A stretch of DNA of 64,000 nucleotides. Origin: Nostocales cyanobacterium HT-58-2. GTDB taxonomy: Bacteria > Cyanobacteriota > Cyanobacteriia > Cyanobacteriales > Nostocaceae. Position 1 is the stretch's first letter; each line of letters opens with the position of its first letter. The stretch covers positions 745,001 through 809,000 of the forward strand of contig CP019636.1 of assembly GCA_002163975.1 (NCBI GenBank). Direction: 5' to 3'. Under the pieces are notes generated by a model. The model ran no database searches. It saw nothing but the letters and a program-made list of their open reading frames with translations, and had not been told where the DNA came from. The position numbers and the translations under genes were made by a program. Positions 11,181 through 22,000 of this stretch are shown here, one piece after another.

Positions 11181-13526
11181 ATGGAGCAAGGAGTAAGATT
11201 ACTTATTCAACTCGTATTAGAATTCGCACCTGTCATTGTAAATCTAATACAAAAGAGACGTGAAGAACGTCCAGCCATAACACAATATTTACCTACAGAA
11301 GAAATTAAAGAATTTATTCAATCTATTAATAGTTCTAGTCAAAGTATCAGTTATTCGGGAGGATTTGACCAGGCAAAAATTCAGCAGCAGCAGTTAGCAT
11401 TTTCCTACCATCAGACACAATTACAAATAGCAACACATCAGCGAGAGACAGCACTCAAGTTACCAGAAGTTCATAAAATTTTTGAAAGCTGGCCTTTAAG
11501 ATTATCGCCTTCACAAATTTTAGAGTCTCATCCTAGTCATCACCGTACTCCACTCAAAATTTTTCTTGCGCCTCCTAAAGTAAAGTTTGATAAGTTTGAT
11601 AATCGAGGAGAAGATATTTCAGAAATTGAGTTCATGTTAGCTGAGGGTTTACGAGAATTTCTCAACCATCATTATTCTCTACACGATTCAGTCAGACCAA
11701 CGGAGTTTTTAGCAGGCGCTTGGGATAGTAAAAGGTTTCACAGTGAATCAAGTATTAAGGCTTTGTTTGGATTTTTGAAAACAGAGCCTATTTTAATTTT
11801 GGAGTCGGAAGCTGATGGCGATTATCTCAATTTCCGTATTGGTTATTGGGGAATTGGGCAAGAGAATTATTACTATAAGACAATCTCTCGTTTACCATAT
11901 AAGGAAATTGTTTATGAATCTGCAAAAAGTCGTGCTTTAGAGTGGAGAAAAATTAGAGATGAACTCATATCTCTAGGAGAGGATTTAGAAGAAATTAATA
12001 ACATTGGCAGAGAAAATGTTATTAATTTGGCAATTCTGGAAAAAGCAGAAAAATGGCAAGATAAGGGTATTGACATTAACAAGTTATCCTTGGAATACCA
12101 AGTGAATCGTGAAGATATTGAAAAACTTTGCCAGGTTTTGATTACGTGTCATAGTTTAGCTGCAGGTTGGGTAGCAGATGCCTATCATTTGATTCATCAT
12201 GATGTTCCTCCCCTCTTACCTGAAGTTCTGCCAAGTTTGCTGACAAATACTCTTGATGTCAAATCGGTGCAAGCGATCGCCACAGGATATAAACAACTTT
12301 ACCAAGCTCTAGAGATGGAGCGACGTTACTGGATTCCTGAGTTAGCTTTGGAATTAGCTCAAAGTTTATCGCATTTACCTGATGATACATCAGCAAAGGA
12401 ACAAATTCATTACTCGATTGACACATGGTTGCAACTCCGTCAAGTTCCTCATCAGGAAGGTAGCCATCCTTTACAGGCAATGCAATCAGTCGTGAAAATA
12501 GAAGATGAAGAATATGTCGAAAAACTAAGAAAATATTATGCGGCAGTTGGTGATAGTCAAAGTAAGATTTATGCAGAGGAACTGTTGAATGCGATCGCCA
12601 ACCTCAAATATAAACGTCAACACGAGTATGCTTATCTGAACCATACCCTAACAGGACATTCTGATAAAGTGACATCTGTCGCTATGACTTCTGATGGACA
12701 AACATTAGTCAGTGGTAGTGTAGACAAAACTATCAAGGTCTGGAATCTCAAAACTGGCAAGGTTATTCGTAGCTTAGCTGACGACATAGGAAAAGTTTCA
12801 TCTGTCGCTGTAAGTCCTGATGGAAATTTCGTCACAGTTGGCAGCTGCGAACACCCCAAAAGTAACGTTAAAGTATGGCATCTGGCGACAGGAAAGCTAC
12901 TCCATAATCTTTTAGGGCATCAAAAACCTGTTAACTTCGTGGTTATTAGCCCAGATGGACAAATTGTTGCCAGCGGTAGTAATAAAATCAAGATTTGGAA
13001 CCTACACAAAGGCGATCGCATTTGTACCCTTTGGCATTCATCCGCAGTTTATGCAGCAGATGTTAGTCCCGATGGCAAAATCTTAGCCAGTGGAAGCAGT
13101 GATCATAAGATTAGACTGTGGAATCCGCATACAGGGGAACCATTGCACACCTTCAATGGACATTCCGGTGAGGTGAAAGCAATAGCCATTTCTCCTCAAG
13201 GTCAAATCTTGGTCAGTGGTAGTACAGACAAAACCATCAAAATATGGCATTTAGAAACAGGTCAGGTCCTATATACGCTGACTGGACACTCAAATGAAGT
13301 AAAATCTGTCGTCGTGAGTCCTGATGGACAAACTCTTTTTAGCGCCAGTGCTGATAAAACTATCAAAATTTGGAATTTGTTCACTGGGGAATTGCTGCAA
13401 ACCTTAGCTGGACATTCAGCAGCAGTGAATTCTGTTGCAATCAGTCCAGATGGTCAGTTTCTGGTGAGTGGTAGTTCTGATAAAACAATCAAGATTTGGC
13501 AAATCAGGAACACTGTTATCAGTTAG
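11181..13526 (+). CDS. WD40-repeat protein with large unassigned N-terminal region
   Basis: The 781-residue protein has two parts. Residues about 495-778 make seven WD40 repeats, each with a GH and a KIW or KVW end; the first and the last five blades are very regular (SVAISPDGQ, DKTIKIW), which predicts one complete seven-bladed propeller for protein binding. Residues 1-490 match no family I know: a short hydrophobic N-terminal helix (LLIQLVLEFAPVIVNLI), a Gln-rich segment at about 65-95, then a mixed globular and a helical region. Cyanobacteria often join such propellers to signalling or conflict-related effector domains. The start is ATG. The gene ends 6 bp from the convergent EnzymeI fusion. 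Confidence 0.8.
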   Translation: MEQGVRLLIQLVLEFAPVIVNLIQKRREERPAITQYLPTEEIKEFIQSINSSSQSISYSGGFDQAKIQQQQLAFSYHQTQLQIATHQRETALKLPEVHKIFESWPLRLSPSQILESHPSHHRTPLKIFLAPPKVKFDKFDNRGEDISEIEFMLAEGLREFLNHHYSLHDSVRPTEFLAGAWDSKRFHSESSIKALFGFLKTEPILILESEADGDYLNFRIGYWGIGQENYYYKTISRLPYKEIVYESAKSRALEWRKIRDELISLGEDLEEINNIGRENVINLAILEKAEKWQDKGIDINKLSLEYQVNREDIEKLCQVLITCHSLAAGWVADAYHLIHHDVPPLLPEVLPSLLTNTLDVKSVQAIATGYKQLYQALEMERRYWIPELALELAQSLSHLPDDTSAKEQIHYSIDTWLQLRQVPHQEGSHPLQAMQSVVKIEDEEYVEKLRKYYAAVGDSQSKIYAEELLNAIANLKYKRQHEYAYLNHTLTGHSDKVTSVAMTSDGQTLVSGSVDKTIKVWNLKTGKVIRSLADDIGKVSSVAVSPDGNFVTVGSCEHPKSNVKVWHLATGKLLHNLLGHQKPVNFVVISPDGQIVASGSNKIKIWNLHKGDRICTLWHSSAVYAADVSPDGKILASGSSDHKIRLWNPHTGEPLHTFNGHSGEVKAIAISPQGQILVSGSTDKTIKIWHLETGQVLYTLTGHSNEVKSVVVSPDGQTLFSASADKTIKIWNLFTGELLQTLAGHSAAVNSVAISPDGQFLVSGSSDKTIKIWQIRNTVIS

Positions 13527-13532
13527 CAGTTA

Positions 13533-16121
13533 TCAGCCAAGCAAGGTTCTGACTTCAGTTGCAGAATTTTGTTGCAATGCGTCCGCAGCGATCGCCTCTG
13601 CTTGTGTCATTGTCAACTGGGCGATCGCCTGCTTAAATGCAGGGATAGCTTGCGGATTCAAACTCACCTCATCTAATCCTAACCCTAGTAAAATCGGTAC
13701 TGCTAAAGGATCTGCTGCCAGTTCTCCACATAATCCCACCCAAATGCCTGCTTTATGTGCAGCTTCGACAGTTTGCTGTATCATCCTTAATACAGCCGGA
13801 TGCATTGCATCAACCAAAGTCGCAACTCGTGGATGTGTACGGTCAGCTGCCATGACATACTGGCTAAGGTCATTGGTACCAAGACTAAAAAAATCCACTT
13901 CAGCAGCTAACTGTTCAGCAAGGACAACCGCTGAGGGTATCTCTATCATGATGCCCACTTCCATCTTTTCATCAAAGGAGATATCAGCTTGACGGAGTTC
14001 AGCTTGAACTTCTGCCAGTATTGCCTTTGCAGCTTGTATTTCTTGCAGCGTGGCAATCATTGGAAACATAATTTTAATTTGGTGTCCGAGACTTGCTTTT
14101 AAAATTGCCCGCAACTGAGTTTTCAAGAGATCAGAATTATCCAGACAAAAACGAATTCCGCGCCAACCCAAAAAAGGGTTGGTTTCGTGTGGAAAATTCA
14201 GGTAGGGAATTGGCTTGTCGCCTCCTATATCAAGTGTGCGGATAATTAACGGACGATGCTCAAGAAGTTGGGCAATACTTTGATAAACTATCAATTGCTC
14301 TTCTTCCGAAGGCGGTGTTGTTCTTTCCAAATAGAGGAACTCGGTGCGGAACAATCCCACGCCTTCTGCACCCAAGCTTAAGGCAACTTCCACATCAGAT
14401 AGACTTCCAATATTGGCAAATACATTGATTTGCTTGCGATCGCGTGTCATGGCTGGACTTGATACTGCTACGAGTGCTTGTTGATACGCAAATTGGTGTG
14501 CATCTCGCTTTGCCTCAAGTGCAATCTGGATATCTGGTTCTGGTGCTATCCATACTCTGCCACTCTCACCATCAAGTGCTATCAGGGTATTTTCTGTTAC
14601 TTGTAATATTTCTGGTGGTAAACCAACAATCGCAGGAATACCTAATCTCCGCGCTATGATGGCACTGTGTGAAATAGCACTGCCAGATGTGGTACAAATT
14701 CCAAGGACTTTGGTTGGATTTAACCTAGCTGTATCGGATGGACTGAGGTCAGGTGCAACTAAAATAGCTGGCTTAGAGATACTAATGTGTGTGAAGTTGT
14801 AGTCAGAAACTTTAATGTGAGATTGAAATCTAGTTAACAGCCGTAATACTCGCTGTCCCACGTCTACGACATCAGCAACTCGCTCTTGTACATAAGAATC
14901 ATCAATAGTACGATAATTATCTGCCAACTCATCGACGACTGCCTGCCAAGCTGCTTCCGCATTCAGGTGCTGTTCAAAAATCTGTTGGTGGACCGCTTCA
15001 AGAACCACAGGGTCTTCTAAGAAGAGTAGATGGGCATCAAAGATAGCAGCCTCAGCATCTCCAATTTGAAGAGATGCTTGTGAGAATAAAGCTTGAATTT
15101 CCTCATGAGCCAGTTGAATGGCTACCTGTAAACGTTGCCACTCTCCCTCAATATCATCTACGTGATATCGCTGAATGTCAATCAGATCAGGATGATATAG
15201 AAAAACAGGTGCGATCGCCACTCCATTGGAAGCTGGAATGCCTTGTAAGTGATGAGATGGCTTAATGGGTAATGAGGAGATGGAGTGATGGACAGATGGA
15301 GTTATGGGCAGAGGAGCTAAAGTCGGATCTTCCCCAAAGTTATTTTCGACTAATGTTTGTAATGCTGCTAGCGCTTCGTCTGCATCAGAGCCGATCGCAG
15401 TAATCATCAATTCGTGTCCCTGACGTACACCCAAAGTGGCGACTTGGTTGATACTATCAGCGCGTACAGCTTCAGTACTTTTAGTAATATTTTGTACTTT
15501 TATTTGTGATTGAAAATGGGCTGCTGTTGCTACAAATTTAGCGGCTGGACGGGCATGTAACCCCAAGGCATTACGGACTACCAGGCATATTTTTTTTGTG
15601 ACTTCTCGTTTGTCATGTGTTCCGTGTTCTTCCACCACAAATGATGATACCGACACGTCAGTGCCTTGGTGTAAAGTCTGACCCATGTCTACACCTAATT
15701 GTGTAGCTTTTGCAACTAATGCTCCCCGTGCTTCAGCTATAACCTGTTGAATATGACAACCAGCAGCACAAGCAACTGCAGCTGCAATTGCACCCTCAAC
15801 AAGTGGTGCTTCACACAGATGAACGTGACAGCGTTGTTCTTCTGGAAGAAACTCAAGTGCCATTTCCGCACTCATCAAAGCGCTTCCCAGATCCATGAGG
15901 ATAATGACACCTTCATCAGTGTAGATGGAGGCGATCGCCTCATAAACCTGCATGGCATCTGTACCTAGCGGGTTTTGTGGATCGTCAATTCCTGCTGCAA
16001 TAGCCAGGGGAACTTTGCCCTGAACCATTTGTGCTGCCAGTTCCCGGACTCCTTCTGCAAGCTGTTTGCTGTGAGAGACAATGACAATTCCAACCACAAT
16101 CCCACCATCAACTTTACTCAA
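13533..16121 (-). CDS. DhaM-HPr-EnzymeI fusion, PEP-protein phosphotransferase
   Basis: The 862-residue protein fuses three phosphotransfer modules: an EIIA-Man-like DhaM domain (about 8-145, phospho-His 17 in IVSHS), an HPr domain (about 175-262, His 189 in GLHARPAAK) and Enzyme I (about 293-862, active His 485 in SAISHSAIIARR, PEP-binding GGDKPIPYLN, EIPSAVVLAEQ, SLGTNDLSQY and GLCGELA). By analogy with DhaM of E. coli it would carry phosphate from PEP to dihydroxyacetone kinase, but no dhaK or dhaL is within the window. The predicted start is TTG at 16121; a GTG at 16097 (codon 9) would give the family-typical VGIVIVSHS start and is an equally good choice. The HPr-EI linker (about 268-292) is coded by filler-like repeat DNA. 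Confidence 0.92.
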   Translation of the reverse strand: MSKVDGGIVVGIVIVSHSKQLAEGVRELAAQMVQGKVPLAIAAGIDDPQNPLGTDAMQVYEAIASIYTDEGVIILMDLGSALMSAEMALEFLPEEQRCHVHLCEAPLVEGAIAAAVACAAGCHIQQVIAEARGALVAKATQLGVDMGQTLHQGTDVSVSSFVVEEHGTHDKREVTKKICLVVRNALGLHARPAAKFVATAAHFQSQIKVQNITKSTEAVRADSINQVATLGVRQGHELMITAIGSDADEALAALQTLVENNFGEDPTLAPLPITPSVHHSISSLPIKPSHHLQGIPASNGVAIAPVFLYHPDLIDIQRYHVDDIEGEWQRLQVAIQLAHEEIQALFSQASLQIGDAEAAIFDAHLLFLEDPVVLEAVHQQIFEQHLNAEAAWQAVVDELADNYRTIDDSYVQERVADVVDVGQRVLRLLTRFQSHIKVSDYNFTHISISKPAILVAPDLSPSDTARLNPTKVLGICTTSGSAISHSAIIARRLGIPAIVGLPPEILQVTENTLIALDGESGRVWIAPEPDIQIALEAKRDAHQFAYQQALVAVSSPAMTRDRKQINVFANIGSLSDVEVALSLGAEGVGLFRTEFLYLERTTPPSEEEQLIVYQSIAQLLEHRPLIIRTLDIGGDKPIPYLNFPHETNPFLGWRGIRFCLDNSDLLKTQLRAILKASLGHQIKIMFPMIATLQEIQAAKAILAEVQAELRQADISFDEKMEVGIMIEIPSAVVLAEQLAAEVDFFSLGTNDLSQYVMAADRTHPRVATLVDAMHPAVLRMIQQTVEAAHKAGIWVGLCGELAADPLAVPILLGLGLDEVSLNPQAIPAFKQAIAQLTMTQAEAIAADALQQNSATEVRTLLG

Positions 16122-16812
16122 AAGCTATTGCTCACCCGCCACCGACTGCCAAATATCATCCTGCAACCCCAAACATGGCGCCTAGCTTCATTGCAATTGG
16201 AGTACCCTGAATATACTTCGGTCTTTCAGATTGGAAATACGAATAGAATTACCCCCTTTCAGTGGGCTGTTTAGTGCTCACTTATCAATTCCATCGCCAG
16301 ATGTGTGGGGAGAGATGTCTTGCATAGGTTTGTTCTCATCGTACAACTTAATCGTCACATCGTCGTCAAAATTGCCTCGCCCTAAAGTTGACATATGGTT
16401 GAATGCATTTCGCTTGCCTGTCTTTAACGGGATCAATAGGGAACTCGAAAACAATGGCGCCCCCACCGTTAAATAAGCAATTACACTTTTCGTGAGTAAG
16501 AATCGGAGGACGAAAGCCCCTAAATTTTATGCATGGGGATAAATTCGTAGGCGATTGCATAAGCCCTATCTTACCTTTCACTTGAGCGCATAAGTGGATT
16601 GGGCTTGAATCTATTAGGTATATGGGAAGGTCAGCTGTTTAAACTTAACTTTCATTTACCCAACAACTAAAGGTGCATATGCTTAAACAGAATTTTGTTA
16701 ATGCCTAAGTCTTAGAGAGGACAAAACTACCATCAAGCATCTCACATCTTACTTCAATTTTTCAAGGCAACATCAATGTCTTACGTCAACAGTTAACAAA
16801 AAAGGGAAGGTT
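16122..16812. other. intergenic region with possible decayed coding remnant
   Basis: No intact gene. On the minus strand two overlapping open frames (16581-16366 and 16466-16278) give protein-like text that joins across a frameshift near 16,370: FEFPIDPVKDRQAK in one frame and DDDVTIKLYDENKPMQD in the other. This could be a decayed gene; no family is recognised. The remainder must hold the carboxylesterase promoter. Confidence 0.3.
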
Positions 16813-18321
16813 ATGATAGCTCCAATTATTGTTGAGACTCCCTACGGTAAAGTGCAAGGCATCCAGGAGGAGTCGGTGCAGATATTCAAGGGTATTCCCT
16901 TCGCTCAGCCACCAGTCAATAAGCTACGCTATCGCCCACCCCAACCATGCAAACCCTGGGTAGGTGTCCTTGAGGCACTGTCGTTTGGAGCAATTACCCC
17001 TCAACCATCAATCTTTGACACACTGCCGCCGCTACCACAGAATGAGGATTGTCTATATCTCAACGTTTGGGCACCTGTTGATCCTGGTTCCTATCCAGTG
17101 ATGGTTTGGATTCATGGAGGGGAGTTCTTCACTGGAAGACCATCTGAACTCCTTTTCGATGGTTCGGTCTTTGCCAAGGAAGGAATTGTTACTATTACCA
17201 TAGCCTATCGTCTAGGGGTGTTGGGTTTCTTACACCTCCCTCACTTGCTGGGTGATGAATTTGCGACGAGTGGTACCCTCGGACTCCAAGACCAGATTGC
17301 CGCACTCAAATGGGTGCAGCAAGCAATACCCGCCTTCGGTGGCGACCCGCATCGTGTTGTCGTTGCGGGTCAAGCGGCGGGTGGCTCTAGCATTGGTACA
17401 CTTATAGCTATGCCCGATACCGAAGGACTGTTTCGGGCTGGGATTTTGCAAAGTGGTGCTGCCAACAAACTACATGATCGCGACACTGCTGCATGGATTA
17501 CCGCATTTATCCTCAACGAATTTAGCCTTGCTCCGAATCAGGCATATAAGTTACTCGAACTACCTGTTGAGGAACTCGTCGCTGCAAGTCAGCGTATGAT
17601 CAGAAAAATCCCAATGCGAGCTCCGTTTCGACCTGTGGTTGATGGTATCACCTTGCCCACATATCCTTTGGAGGCGATCGCCCATAAGAATGCTAAGCTT
17701 TGCCCAAGCGCATCTGCCAAATCAGCTAATGTGTCGCTTCTAGTCGGTACCAATCGAGACGAAATGAACACATTTGCAATGATAGATCTCAAGAGCGTGG
17801 CTTTAGAACCCCGTAACTCAGCCTCACTTGATGCCATAAGCTTCGTGAAGGTGGTTGAGCAATACCGCATCCACTTCAAAGATCTAGACGATACCATCCT
17901 TGCCAGCCGACTACTGACTGCTTCTGAGTATTGGATTCCTGCCATCCGTCTTGTCGAGGCGCACACTTGCGCTGGTGGTACAGCATGGATGTACCGCTTC
18001 GACTGGACACATACAATTGACTCGATGTTTGGTGCCGGGCATACCTTTGAGCTACCACTGGTTTGGCAGAAGCTCGACCTGTCTTTCGATGACCCTATCG
18101 GCACATCAAAGCTAGGGGCACTCATGCATAAGGTATGGGTGCAGTTCATCACAACAGGTAACCCTAACGGTGCAGGGCTTTCAACCTGGCTCCCTTACCA
18201 TTCAAACGAGCGAACAACAATGATTTTCGATGAGCCGATGCATATAGAAAACGACCCTAACGCTTCTGAGCGGAAGCTTTGGGACAACATTTCCTTGACT
18301 TCAAGCAGTTCGCTCAACTGA
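16813..18321 (+). CDS. type-B carboxylesterase/lipase family protein, nucleophile missing
   Basis: The 502-residue protein follows the carboxylesterase B fold from end to end: TPYGKVQGIQEE, FKGIPFAQPP, NEDCLYLNVW, the oxyanion-hole segment WIHGGEF and GGDPHRVVVAG. The nucleophile elbow, normally GESAG, reads GQAAG (residues 186-190; Ala codon GCG at 17374-17376), so the catalytic Ser is absent. The acidic partner (GTNRDE) and the His (GAGHTFELPLVW) are kept. There is no signal peptide. The start is ATG with GGGAAGG just upstream. It may be a non-catalytic binding protein or use another residue; hydrolase activity should not be assumed. No partner genes are evident. Confidence 0.88.
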   Translation: MIAPIIVETPYGKVQGIQEESVQIFKGIPFAQPPVNKLRYRPPQPCKPWVGVLEALSFGAITPQPSIFDTLPPLPQNEDCLYLNVWAPVDPGSYPVMVWIHGGEFFTGRPSELLFDGSVFAKEGIVTITIAYRLGVLGFLHLPHLLGDEFATSGTLGLQDQIAALKWVQQAIPAFGGDPHRVVVAGQAAGGSSIGTLIAMPDTEGLFRAGILQSGAANKLHDRDTAAWITAFILNEFSLAPNQAYKLLELPVEELVAASQRMIRKIPMRAPFRPVVDGITLPTYPLEAIAHKNAKLCPSASAKSANVSLLVGTNRDEMNTFAMIDLKSVALEPRNSASLDAISFVKVVEQYRIHFKDLDDTILASRLLTASEYWIPAIRLVEAHTCAGGTAWMYRFDWTHTIDSMFGAGHTFELPLVWQKLDLSFDDPIGTSKLGALMHKVWVQFITTGNPNGAGLSTWLPYHSNERTTMIFDEPMHIENDPNASERKLWDNISLTSSSSLN

Positions 18322-19024
18322 TGTTGGAAATTCCGCCGCTTTGATGAACGCGAGCATAAGTGTCCCTGTGGTAAACTTTGTTCACAATAAATGTAGTGAT
18401 TAAGTCTATAAATTTTTCAAATCACACGAGGAAAGCGCTTCACTAACATGAAACTTCCCAACACAATAAAAAAAAAGCAAATTAAAGAAAAAAATCATCA
18501 TTTATTTAATCTTAACTTGTTCGTAACCTAGTCTCAACCTCTTTGCACTCTCTCGTCTGAAACAATCTAAAGCAGTGGCAACTAAAAGTGGCAACACCGC
18601 GAGTCATTCGGCTTCAGCTATGCAAGTAAGTAATCAAAGGGGGAACTACGACAAAAGTTTTATCGCTGCTTATAGAGTCTATACTCCTGAGTCAATACAT
18701 CAGTACATCAGTGAGGGCAAACAGTATTAACTATTTATTAACTATTGGATACAAATGTATGTGGCAGTACAGAACTAGCAAATTCAATAGTCTGAAATTG
18801 CAACTACTACAAAAGTATAACAGTTAACGTTTATGAGGTATCATAACTTTCTACTTTAGCCTACCATAATATACGGAAGCCGTCATCTATGGGTATACAA
18901 GGAACAACTCTTTTTCGAGGGGCTAAGTATTTGCAGGAAACCGCACCTGTTGCGTAAATGCCTGTAAATTTTAGCTTGATTCTTCACTGTGAACTCTTAA
19001 CTCAATAATTTAAATGTATTTCAT
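18322..19024. other. 700-nt intergenic region upstream of the exporter genes
   Basis: No gene, known RNA or clear repeat is recognised. The length suggests a regulated promoter for the ABC exporter pair. A moderately GC-rich island at about 18,570-18,660 in otherwise AT-rich DNA could fold, but I could not assign it to a riboswitch class. Confidence 0.4.
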
Positions 19025-22000
19025 ATGACCTATCTCAAGAGCTCTGCTTTCCAAGCATTTCTGACCACTCTAGAGGGTTTTGACCAATTACCAACTGAGG
19101 TCATCACCTCTTTGTCACAACAAGTCCAACCTTTGCGCTATCGTATTGGTCAGAAGATTATCGGTAAAGACAGAGTTCCTGAACGAGTCACAATTATTTA
19201 TGAAGGCAAAGCTCGTCTGCTCGCATATGATCCACGTACACAAATGCCAACGACCTTACAGTTGTTGGAACAAGGTGCAATTCTCGGCGAAATTGGTCTG
19301 TTACGGGAAATAGGTTGCGAAACAGCGATCGCCTCCAACGAAGTTATTTGTTTAACATTCAAAGCGGCAGAGTACATACGCTTACTCACCATGTACCCTG
19401 ATTTTGCCAGGGAGCGCAAAAACCGTTGTCATGTGGTAGAAGTTTTTGATATACTCAGTACTCAAAAAGAAATGCAAGCCTTTGGTGATACCAACCTGAA
19501 AGAGCTTGCTCAACACGCTTGTGCTGGAGCTACAGTACATGACCTGCTACCTGGAAAAGCTCATTTGAACCAACTAGATACTGAGCGAATTTGGTTTGTC
19601 AGTGGTGGCGGAACAGTAAAAGAATTCTCTGTTGGTTCTCGATTGGAATTGAGTGATTCATATGACACAGTTGAGGTACAGGGGAACACTTCGGCGCGGT
19701 TGATTGGTTTACGTGCGTCGGATTTATTACCGCTAGACAGTGGTAATGTGCAACTACAACAGTATTCGCAGGTACAACAAGATCAAGTAGACGATAATGA
19801 CTCACAGACAACAGCAGAGATAGATATTCCATACGCACCCGAGGAAGAAATTAGACCACCACAACCCCAGGCTACGCAAGAGAAACAAAAAAACAAAAAA
19901 TATCCCTTTTTTGCTGGTAAGGGACAACTCAATTCGGCGATCGCCTGTTTCCAAATGTTATCGAAACATTTGGAAATGCCGTTTCGACGTGAGGTTATTC
20001 GCCGCATTTTCAACGACCAAATAAACCGTCAGGGAGTGATATCGTTCCAGCTGTGTGCTTATCTGGCAGAGTTGATTGGATTAAAGGCACAGTTGGTTGA
20101 TGTCCCCACCTCCTCCATAACGCGCATACCCACACCAGCATTCATTCGTTATGGTGACAGCTATGCTGTTCTCTATGAAACAAGTGAGCGCACGATTGTT
20201 TTAGGTGTCCCATCCAAGGGAATTCTCCGTTTCAAACCTGCTGATCTCATCACTCAGTTGGAAGTTCAAGAAAGCAATTATCTACCCCAGTTTAGAGTAT
20301 TGCTCCTTTCTTCCACGCCAGCAACACCCCGGCAACGCTTTGGTGTGCAGTGGTTTCTTCCCTATTTATCGCGTTATCGCCGAGTTCTTGTGGAAGTATT
20401 TCTTGCTTCCTTCTTCGTGCAATTGGCAGCGCTGGCGAACCCGCTTGTCATTCAGATGATCATCGATAAAGTCATTGCTCAAAATAGTATCAGCACCCTT
20501 CATGTTTTAGGTGTTTTACTATTAGTGGTAGGTCTATTTGAAGCAGTGCTTAGCACTTTGCGGACTTACTTATTTGTAGATACCACTAACCGCATTGATA
20601 TGGGTTTGGGATCGGAAATTATCGACCACATGCTGCGTCTACCGCTACGCTATTTTGAACGCCGACCTGTGGGGGAACTTTCCACTCGTATCAATGAATT
20701 AGAGAATATCCGCCAGTTTCTCACTGGAACTGCTTTAACAGTAGGATTAGATGCACTTTTCTCGGTGGTTTATATCATCGTGATGTTAATTTATAGTTGG
20801 CAATTAACCTTAGTTGGTTTAATAACTATTCCAGTGTTTGTTGTCATCACAATGGTTGCATCTCCTACAGTAAGTAGACAACTACGAAGCAAAGCCGAAC
20901 GCAACGCCGAAACCCAATCTTATTTGGTTGAGGTGATGTCAGGAATTCAAACTGTAAAAGCACAAAACATAGAATTACGAGCTCGTTTTTCCTGGCAAGA
21001 ACGATATGCTCGCTATGTGACAGCCGGCTTTAAAACTGTAGTCACCTCCACCCTTGCTAATTCCACAAGTAACTTTCTCAACAAACTCAGTAGTTTACTT
21101 GTTTTGTGGGTAGGCGCTTATTTAGTACTTCAAGGAGACTTGACTTTAGGAGAACTCATTGCTTTTAGAATTATTTCAGGTTACGTGACAAGTCCCATAT
21201 TGCGATTGGCTCAACTTTGGCAAAACTTCCAAGAAACTGCTTTATCTTTAGAACGTTTAAGCGATATCGTCGATACACCTCAAGAAGCTGAAAAAGACCG
21301 CGACAATATCACTTTACCTCCCGTTGTAGGAGCAGTGAAATATGACAATGTTTCCTTCAGATTTGCAAACAATGGTCCATTACAACTTTGCAACATTAAT
21401 CTCGATTTTCCCGCAGGCAAATTTGTTGGAATTGTCGGACAAAGTGGTTCTGGGAAAAGTACATTAATGAAATTACTGCTGAGACTTTACGAACCAGAGG
21501 CTGGCAGAATTCTTATTGATGGTTATGACATTGCTAAGGTAGAACTTTATTCTCTTCGACGACAGGTTGGTGTTGTTCCTCAAGAAACATTGTTATTTGA
21601 TGGAACAGTTCAGGAAAATATTGCTTTGACAAATCCTGAAGCATCAACTGAGGAAATTATTGAATCTGCTAAAATTGCCGCAGCGCATGAATTTATTATG
21701 AACTTGCCTAACGGTTACAATACACGAGTAGGCGAAAGAGGTGCTGGACTTTCTGGTGGACAAAGACAAAGAATAGCTATTGCTCGTTCTGTCTTACAAA
21801 GACCAAATTTATTAGTTTTAGACGAAGCAACAAGTGCTTTGGATTATCCTACAGAACGGCAAGTTTGTCTAAATTTAGCAGATTCCTTCAAGGGAAGTAC
21901 AGTTTTCTTTATTACTCACCGTCTCAACACAATCAGAAACGCAGACATTATTGTTGTGATGGATGGTGGTAAGGTTATTGAACAAGGACATCATGATGAG

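Noticed and set aside
18570..18660. Possible riboswitch upstream of the ABC exporter
   Set aside because: It shows no conserved core of any class I know (cyclic di-GMP, cobalamin, SAM and others were considered).
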